From JAVBPR01 sp031549485 (GTDB lineage: Bacteria > Bacillota > Clostridia > Oscillospirales > Feifaniaceae), in NCBI GenBank assembly GCA_031549485.1, contig JAVBPR010000008.1:1-64000 (forward strand): a stretch of DNA of 64,000 nucleotides, written 5' to 3'. The notes under the pieces are model-generated. The model worked only from the letters and a program-made list of their open reading frames with translations, did not search any database and was not told the origin of the DNA. Position numbers and translations under genes: made by a program. This document shows, in pieces, positions 59,831-64,000 of the stretch (its first letter is position 1; each line of letters begins with the position of its first letter).

Positions 59831-60357
59831 CTTTTGCTCCTACGTTTATAGAATTAATGTGAAAAGCTTGACAAATCAACAAAACAAGTGAAAAATCCCG
59901 TTTTTTGTTTCATTATATCACACCGATCGTTCTGTATCAAAACATTATGTTATTTTTTTATAATAAAATAATTTTCTAAACCATATTGTTTTATCTGCTA
60001 TTATAAGAATTCGCGGTTACATTTCAGTCACACGGCAAGAAAAATTATATTTTAGGAAAAATATTTGTGACCTCAACGCCTTTTACCGCGCCGTTTCGGC
60101 ACGCAAAGCCCCTTAAAAACGTGGAACGCAGCAATAATTTTGTTGAATAACCGCAAATATTCAAATATAATGTTACTTGTTATAATAGTAAATAATTCAA
60201 TAGTAAGTTACATATTTATTTTATTGCGATAATATAGAAGGCATCATCGTTTTTTCGGTTTTAAAACAGATGCAGCGCCCACCCGTCGCAAATCGTTACC
60301 GAGATGCTTTTTACCGACTTTTCGTCGTAATTTTTTAAAAAGGGGAGTACGGATAAT
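59831..60357. other. 525-bp intergenic region between divergent genes
   Basis: A/T-rich, no gene seen on either strand. It holds the ABC operon promoter and a possible kinase promoter on the minus strand (TTGTCA at 59869-59874 and TATAAA at 59845-59850, 18 bp apart). I found no known riboswitch. Confidence 0.6.
60143..60171 (+). promoter_or_regulatory. Promoter of the ABC transporter operon
   Basis: TTGAAT (60143-60148) and a perfect TATAAT (60166-60171), 17 bp apart; a second TATAAT lies at 60181-60186. The untranslated leader would be about 170-180 nt and shows a weak GCATC/GATGC pairing. Confidence 0.7.
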
Positions 60358-62623
60358 GAAGAAAAAATATATTTGCCTAATTTTTATTCTTATCATGTTT
60401 TGCGGACTTTTTTCGGGATGTGCCGCGGACACCCCCGACACTCTCGGCAAAATTTCAAAGCCCGAAGATATTGCAAATATGACTATCGGCGTTGTCACAG
60501 GAACGCGATCGGTCGACTATGCCACCGAAACCTATCCAAGCGCAACTCTTGTACATTACAATAATGTTGTCGATATGCTTTCCGCAATAAATTCGAAAAA
60601 GATCGACTGCCTTCTTTTTGACCATATCACCCTCAGCCTGCTCGCGGCGGAAAATCCAAACCTCGCTATTTTTCCTAATATGCTAACTCAGGAAGACTAT
60701 GCCGTTGCATTTTCAAAGGAAAATCAGAAACTTGAAACCGAATTTAACCGCTTTATAGACGAGATAAAATCAAACGGCGTTTTCGACGAATTATACAAGC
60801 GCTGGGTTTATGACCACAATTTTAAAATGCCCGAGTTTTCGCTAAGCGGCGAAAACGGCAAGCTGACCGTCGGCGTTTCAAGCGCCTCGCTTCTTCCAAC
60901 TACTGGCGTGGTAGACGGCAAGCTCGTAGGAAGCAATGTTGAAATGGCTTATCGCTTTGCGCAGAGATATGGCTATTCGGTTGAATTCCTTGATGTGAAC
61001 TTCGAGGCTCTTATTCCCGCTCTTATAGGCGGAAAGGTAGATTTTATCGCAAGCGACATCTCGGTTACCGAGGAACGCAAGCAGCAGGTTGATTTTTCCC
61101 ATCCGTATGACGGCGGCGGCATTGTTATCATGGCGCTTAAGGATATGCTTGTGGTCGACGACGGCGCTGAAATCATCACCTCATATAAGCAGCTTGAAGG
61201 CAAAAAAATCGGCACCACTTCGGATACGACGAAAAAATTCATTCTCGAAAAAAACGCAAAAATAAAAGTTGTCCCGGAAATTTTTAATTCGCAGACAGAT
61301 ATAATTCACGCACTAGCAACAAATAAAATCGATGCGGCTTTGACCGATGATTTTGCTGCCAAAATTTATTTAGCCGAAAATCCCGTTCTTCGCGCGCTGC
61401 CCTCATACGGTAAAATCGACTGGACGTTTGTAACAAGCAAGAAAAATACCGAACTTATCGAAAAAGCAAACGTGATAATAAAGCAACTCCGGGATGACGG
61501 AACGATAGATAAAATTAAAGAAAAATGGTCACAGCGCGACCTCGATGGAGTAAAACTCGAGCCGGTCACCTTTACCGGCGAAAACGGAGCTCTCAATATT
61601 TCATACGGCGGTGAATATCCGGGATATTCGTTCTATTATAATAATGAACTAGTCGGCGCCGACATAGATGTTGCGAACTTGGTTTTCTCCAAGCTCGGTT
61701 ATACTCTTAATCCCTTGGTAATTAACGACGACGCCGCTATTGAAGCCATTGTTTCCGGCAAAATCAATGTCGCCACCCTTGATGTCGATTCGACCTCCGA
61801 GCGGAGCGACCAAGTCGCGTTTTTTGATACTATTTATGAAAATAATTTAGTCGCGCTTGTCTATAATCCTCAAACAAAAGGAGCGTTTATCACGGGAATT
61901 TTAAATTTTTTCAGCGGCATTGCCGAAAGTTTTAACCGAACGTTTATACTTGAAAACCGATGGCAGCTTGTTCTTTCTGGGCTGTGGATAACAATTATAA
62001 TTTCCCTTTTCTCGATGATTTTCGGAACCCTGCTCGGCGCGGGAATCTGCGCGATGCGGCGAAGCAAAATTCCATTTTTCTCGGGGCTCGCGTCGTTTTA
62101 TGTCCGAATTTTTCAGGGGACGCCGATTATTGTTATATTGATGATTCTTTACTACGTCATATTCGGCCAGGTCAATATCAACTCGATTTTTGTCGCTATT
62201 TTAGGCTTTTGTCTGAACTTTTCGGCATATACTTCCGAGATGTTCCGCACCGGAATAGACGCTGTTGACAAAGGCCAGCTTGAAGCGGCGGCGGCAAGCG
62301 GATTTTCAAAGTCACAGGTGTTTTTCCTTATTACCCTGCCGCAGGCGGCAAAACTTATTCTCCCCGTTTATAAGGGCGAATTTATCTCGATGGTTAAGAT
62401 GACCTCGGTTGTCGGATATATAGCAATACAGGACCTCACAAAAGTTTCGGATATTATCAGAAGCCGCACCTTCGAGGCGTTTTTCCCGCTTATTGCTACT
62501 GCGATAATCTATTTCCTTATCACATATGTCTTCATTATTCTGCTTAATCTTATCGAGATAAAAATTGATCCCAAGCGCAGAAAGCGCATAGTCAAAGGTA
62601 TTGCCCCGAAGGAGAGTAACTAA
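60356..62623 (+). CDS. Amino-acid-type ABC transporter: four binding-lobe segments fused to a permease domain
   Basis: A 755-residue lipoprotein-permease. Lipobox LFSGC (Cys22). Segments in order: lobe-2-like (33-155, GVVTGT, D89, DELYKRW), lobe-1-like (168-262, ending TEERKQQVDFSHPY, R241), lobe-2-like (272-392, GTTSDT, D331, GTIDKIKEKW), lobe-1-like (410-504, TSERSDQ, R483), then a HisM-type permease (about 535-745: GTPIIVILMI, EMFRTGIDAVDKGQLEAAAASGFS). A normal SBP_bac_3 domain runs lobe 1 then lobe 2; here the chain begins with lobe 2 and ends with lobe 1. It is most simply two circularly permuted binding domains. GGGGAG precedes ATG 60356. Confidence 0.88.
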   Translation: MKKKYICLIFILIMFCGLFSGCAADTPDTLGKISKPEDIANMTIGVVTGTRSVDYATETYPSATLVHYNNVVDMLSAINSKKIDCLLFDHITLSLLAAENPNLAIFPNMLTQEDYAVAFSKENQKLETEFNRFIDEIKSNGVFDELYKRWVYDHNFKMPEFSLSGENGKLTVGVSSASLLPTTGVVDGKLVGSNVEMAYRFAQRYGYSVEFLDVNFEALIPALIGGKVDFIASDISVTEERKQQVDFSHPYDGGGIVIMALKDMLVVDDGAEIITSYKQLEGKKIGTTSDTTKKFILEKNAKIKVVPEIFNSQTDIIHALATNKIDAALTDDFAAKIYLAENPVLRALPSYGKIDWTFVTSKKNTELIEKANVIIKQLRDDGTIDKIKEKWSQRDLDGVKLEPVTFTGENGALNISYGGEYPGYSFYYNNELVGADIDVANLVFSKLGYTLNPLVINDDAAIEAIVSGKINVATLDVDSTSERSDQVAFFDTIYENNLVALVYNPQTKGAFITGILNFFSGIAESFNRTFILENRWQLVLSGLWITIIISLFSMIFGTLLGAGICAMRRSKIPFFSGLASFYVRIFQGTPIIVILMILYYVIFGQVNINSIFVAILGFCLNFSAYTSEMFRTGIDAVDKGQLEAAAASGFSKSQVFFLITLPQAAKLILPVYKGEFISMVKMTSVVGYIAIQDLTKVSDIIRSRTFEAFFPLIATAIIYFLITYVFIILLNLIEIKIDPKRRKRIVKGIAPKESN

Positions 62624-62624
62624 T

Positions 62625-63413
62625 ATGTCAAAATCAGTTTTCCTAAAAAAATTGTCCTTTGTTTTTATTTGCGTTATCGCGGCGCTTGTTTTTTCTTCCT
62701 GCTCCGCAAGCTCTGAGCGTCCCCCTGTCGAAGAAGCGCGGGTGGGTGTTATGCTCGGTTCCACAAACGAAATTTACGCCGCGGAAAATTATAAAAATGC
62801 AAACATTCAAAGATTTAACAACTATGTGGACAGCGCAGCGGCGCTGTCATCAAATAAAATCGATTACGCGATGATGGACTATACCTCCGCCCTGAACTGC
62901 GTCCGCTATAATAAAACGCTTGAAATCGTTTCGGATTTTTTGACCGACGAAAGGCTCTGCCTGACGGTAAATAAAAAGGATCCCGAACTTCATGCAAAGG
63001 TCTCCGCTCTTGTCGACAAATATCTTGCCGACGGAACTATAGACGAAATGATTTCGCACTGGATAAAAAACGGCGGCGAGGAATATGATAACGTCGATAT
63101 CCCCGTCCTCGAAAACGCGCCGACAGTCCGCGTTGCTATTGTTTCCTCACGCGAGCCGACCACATTTATCTCAAACGGCAAATACGCCGGTCTTGATATC
63201 GAACTAATCAGCAAAATAGCTTACGAGCTTGGCTATAAACCCGAATTTTTGGATATGGAATGGGCTTCGGTAATTACGGCGATGGGCAGCGACAAAGCCG
63301 ATATTTCGCTTGGGATGTATAAAACCCCCGAGCGGGAGGAAAAACTTTTATTCACCGCGCCATACTTTGCAAACCCCCAGGTTCTCGTCGCGAAAAAACA
63401 AGCCGGGAAGTGA
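62625..63413 (+). CDS. Solute-binding lipoprotein with permuted lobe order
   Basis: A 262-residue lipoprotein (lipobox FSSC, Cys26). Residues 38-146 match the second lobe of SBP_bac_3 proteins (GVMLGSTNEIYAAENY, D85, ADGTIDEMISHW). Residues 167-257 match the first lobe (VRVAIVSSREPTTF, YAGLDIELISKIAYELGY, TPEREEKLLFTAPYF with R237, LVAKK). It is thus a single lobe 2-lobe 1 module, like half of the preceding protein. AAGGAG precedes ATG 62625; the frame upstream to 62601 begins with a TTG inside the preceding gene. Probably a second binding protein for the same permease. Confidence 0.88.
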   Translation: MSKSVFLKKLSFVFICVIAALVFSSCSASSERPPVEEARVGVMLGSTNEIYAAENYKNANIQRFNNYVDSAAALSSNKIDYAMMDYTSALNCVRYNKTLEIVSDFLTDERLCLTVNKKDPELHAKVSALVDKYLADGTIDEMISHWIKNGGEEYDNVDIPVLENAPTVRVAIVSSREPTTFISNGKYAGLDIELISKIAYELGYKPEFLDMEWASVITAMGSDKADISLGMYKTPEREEKLLFTAPYFANPQVLVAKKQAGK

Positions 63414-63417
63414 ATTT

Positions 63418-64000
63418 ATGATAAAAACAGAAAACCTGACGAAAAAATTCGGAACCCTTACAGTCCTTAGCGATATTTCGGTAGAGATAAATAAAGGCGA
63501 AGTCATTTCTATAATCGGCCCTTCCGGATGCGGCAAATCGACCTTCTTGCGCTGTATCAACCGCCTTGAAAAAGCGACAAGCGGCGATGTGTTTATCGAC
63601 GGGGAGAGTATTTTCAGCAAAAAATCCGATGTGGCGAAAATCCGGCAAAAGATGGGCATGGTTTTCCAAAGTTTTAACCTTTATTCCCACCTTATGATTA
63701 TCGAAAACGTCATGCTCGGGCCGCTGAAACTTTTGAAAATCCCGAGGGTGCAGGCCTATGCGGAAGCAGAAAAATATCTCGAAATGGTCGGGCTTTTGGG
63801 CAAGGCTTACGCTTACCCGGATGAACTTTCGGGCGGGCAAAAGCAAAGGGTTGCAATCGCGCGCGCCCTTGCGATGAAGCCCGAAATCCTGCTTTTCGAC
63901 GAGCCGACCTCCGCCCTTGATCCCACCATGGTTTCGGAAGTTTTGGCTGTTATAAGAAAGCTCGCCTCCGAAGGGCTTACTATGATGATTGTCACGCACG
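63418..64000 (+). CDS. ABC transporter ATP-binding subunit, polar amino acid type (partial, runs off the end)
   Basis: The first 194 codons are visible. Walker A GPSGCGKST (near residue 38), Q-loop VFQSFNL, signature LSGGQKQRVAIARALA, Walker B ILLFDEPTSALDP and the switch His in IVTH at the edge. This is the GlnQ/HisP form. It begins 4 bp after the binding-protein gene with GGGAAG upstream, and supplies energy to the permease two genes earlier. Confidence 0.95.
   Translation, partial: MIKTENLTKKFGTLTVLSDISVEINKGEVISIIGPSGCGKSTFLRCINRLEKATSGDVFIDGESIFSKKSDVAKIRQKMGMVFQSFNLYSHLMIIENVMLGPLKLLKIPRVQAYAEAEKYLEMVGLLGKAYAYPDELSGGQKQRVAIARALAMKPEILLFDEPTSALDPTMVSEVLAVIRKLASEGLTMMIVTH

Overview
This window looks like the chromosome of a spore-forming member of the Clostridia, probably an Oscillospirales-like or other uncultured Eubacteriales lineage. 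The grounds are a complete gerA-type germinant receptor operon, a collagen-like protein and a DUF4489-like protein of the kind found on spore surfaces, the Firmicutes order of the S10-spc-alpha ribosomal cluster with a KOW gene between map and infA, zinc-type (Cys4) S4, S14, L24, L36 and adenylate kinase, and AGGAGG-type ribosome binding sites with several TTG and GTG starts. The lineage is an inference; no 16S gene is present.

Layout. 1-745: right end of a decayed mobile element (HxlR regulator and the last 66 codons of a large serine recombinase), ending beside tRNA-Ser(GCU). 750-3.5 kb: tRNA-Ser, azoreductase, cysteine synthase and a collagen-like protein. 3.5-7.6 kb: germination operon gerAA-gerAC-gerAB-gerD on the minus strand. 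7.7-13.2 kb: housekeeping minus-strand run prfA, ZIP transporter, tsaC/sua5, coaE, lytic transglycosylase and M18 aminopeptidase. 13.3-14.8 kb: two plus-strand genes, one unknown and one S1-domain RNA-binding protein. 14.8-31.3 kb: about 34 ribosomal and associated genes on the minus strand from rpsJ to rplQ. The run is broken only by a 468-bp insert of palindromic repeats between rpsJ and rplC and by an odd 156-bp gap between rplX and rplE. 31.4-36.1 kb: a KimA-like potassium transporter, an M23-NodB fusion protein, a lipoprotein and a small membrane protein. 36.1-43.8 kb: the classical origin-side cluster rpmH-rnpA-yidD-yidC-jag-mnmE-mnmG-rsmG, but without dnaA next to rpmH. 43.9-46.7 kb: MBOAT and DHHW pair for O-acetylation of a cell-surface polymer. 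46.8-52.3 kb: phenylacetate-CoA ligase, an ECF S component set among several intergenic repeats, a PrsA-like foldase, an M14 peptidase and the DUF4489-like protein. 52.5-55.7 kb: amino-sugar operon of a SIS isomerase, a GlmU with a decayed uridylyltransferase domain, and prs. 55.8-64 kb: a sensory block of a GGDEF protein, a PAS/GAF hybrid histidine kinase, and an amino-acid-type ABC transporter whose binding modules read in circularly permuted order. The last gene, its ATPase, runs off the end.

The strongest candidates for something undescribed are (1) the lobe-2-then-lobe-1 solute-binding modules of the last operon, doubled and fused to the permease, with a third free copy; and (2) a 123-127 bp palindromic repeat that sits directly after stop codons, twice in tandem inside the S10 operon and once at 48.4 kb. 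Its two stems differ in sequence between copies but still pair. A 49-bp tandem repeat upstream of the ECF gene and the loss of the GlmU nucleotide-binding motif are also worth attention. All family names are from recognition of motifs by eye; no database search was run.
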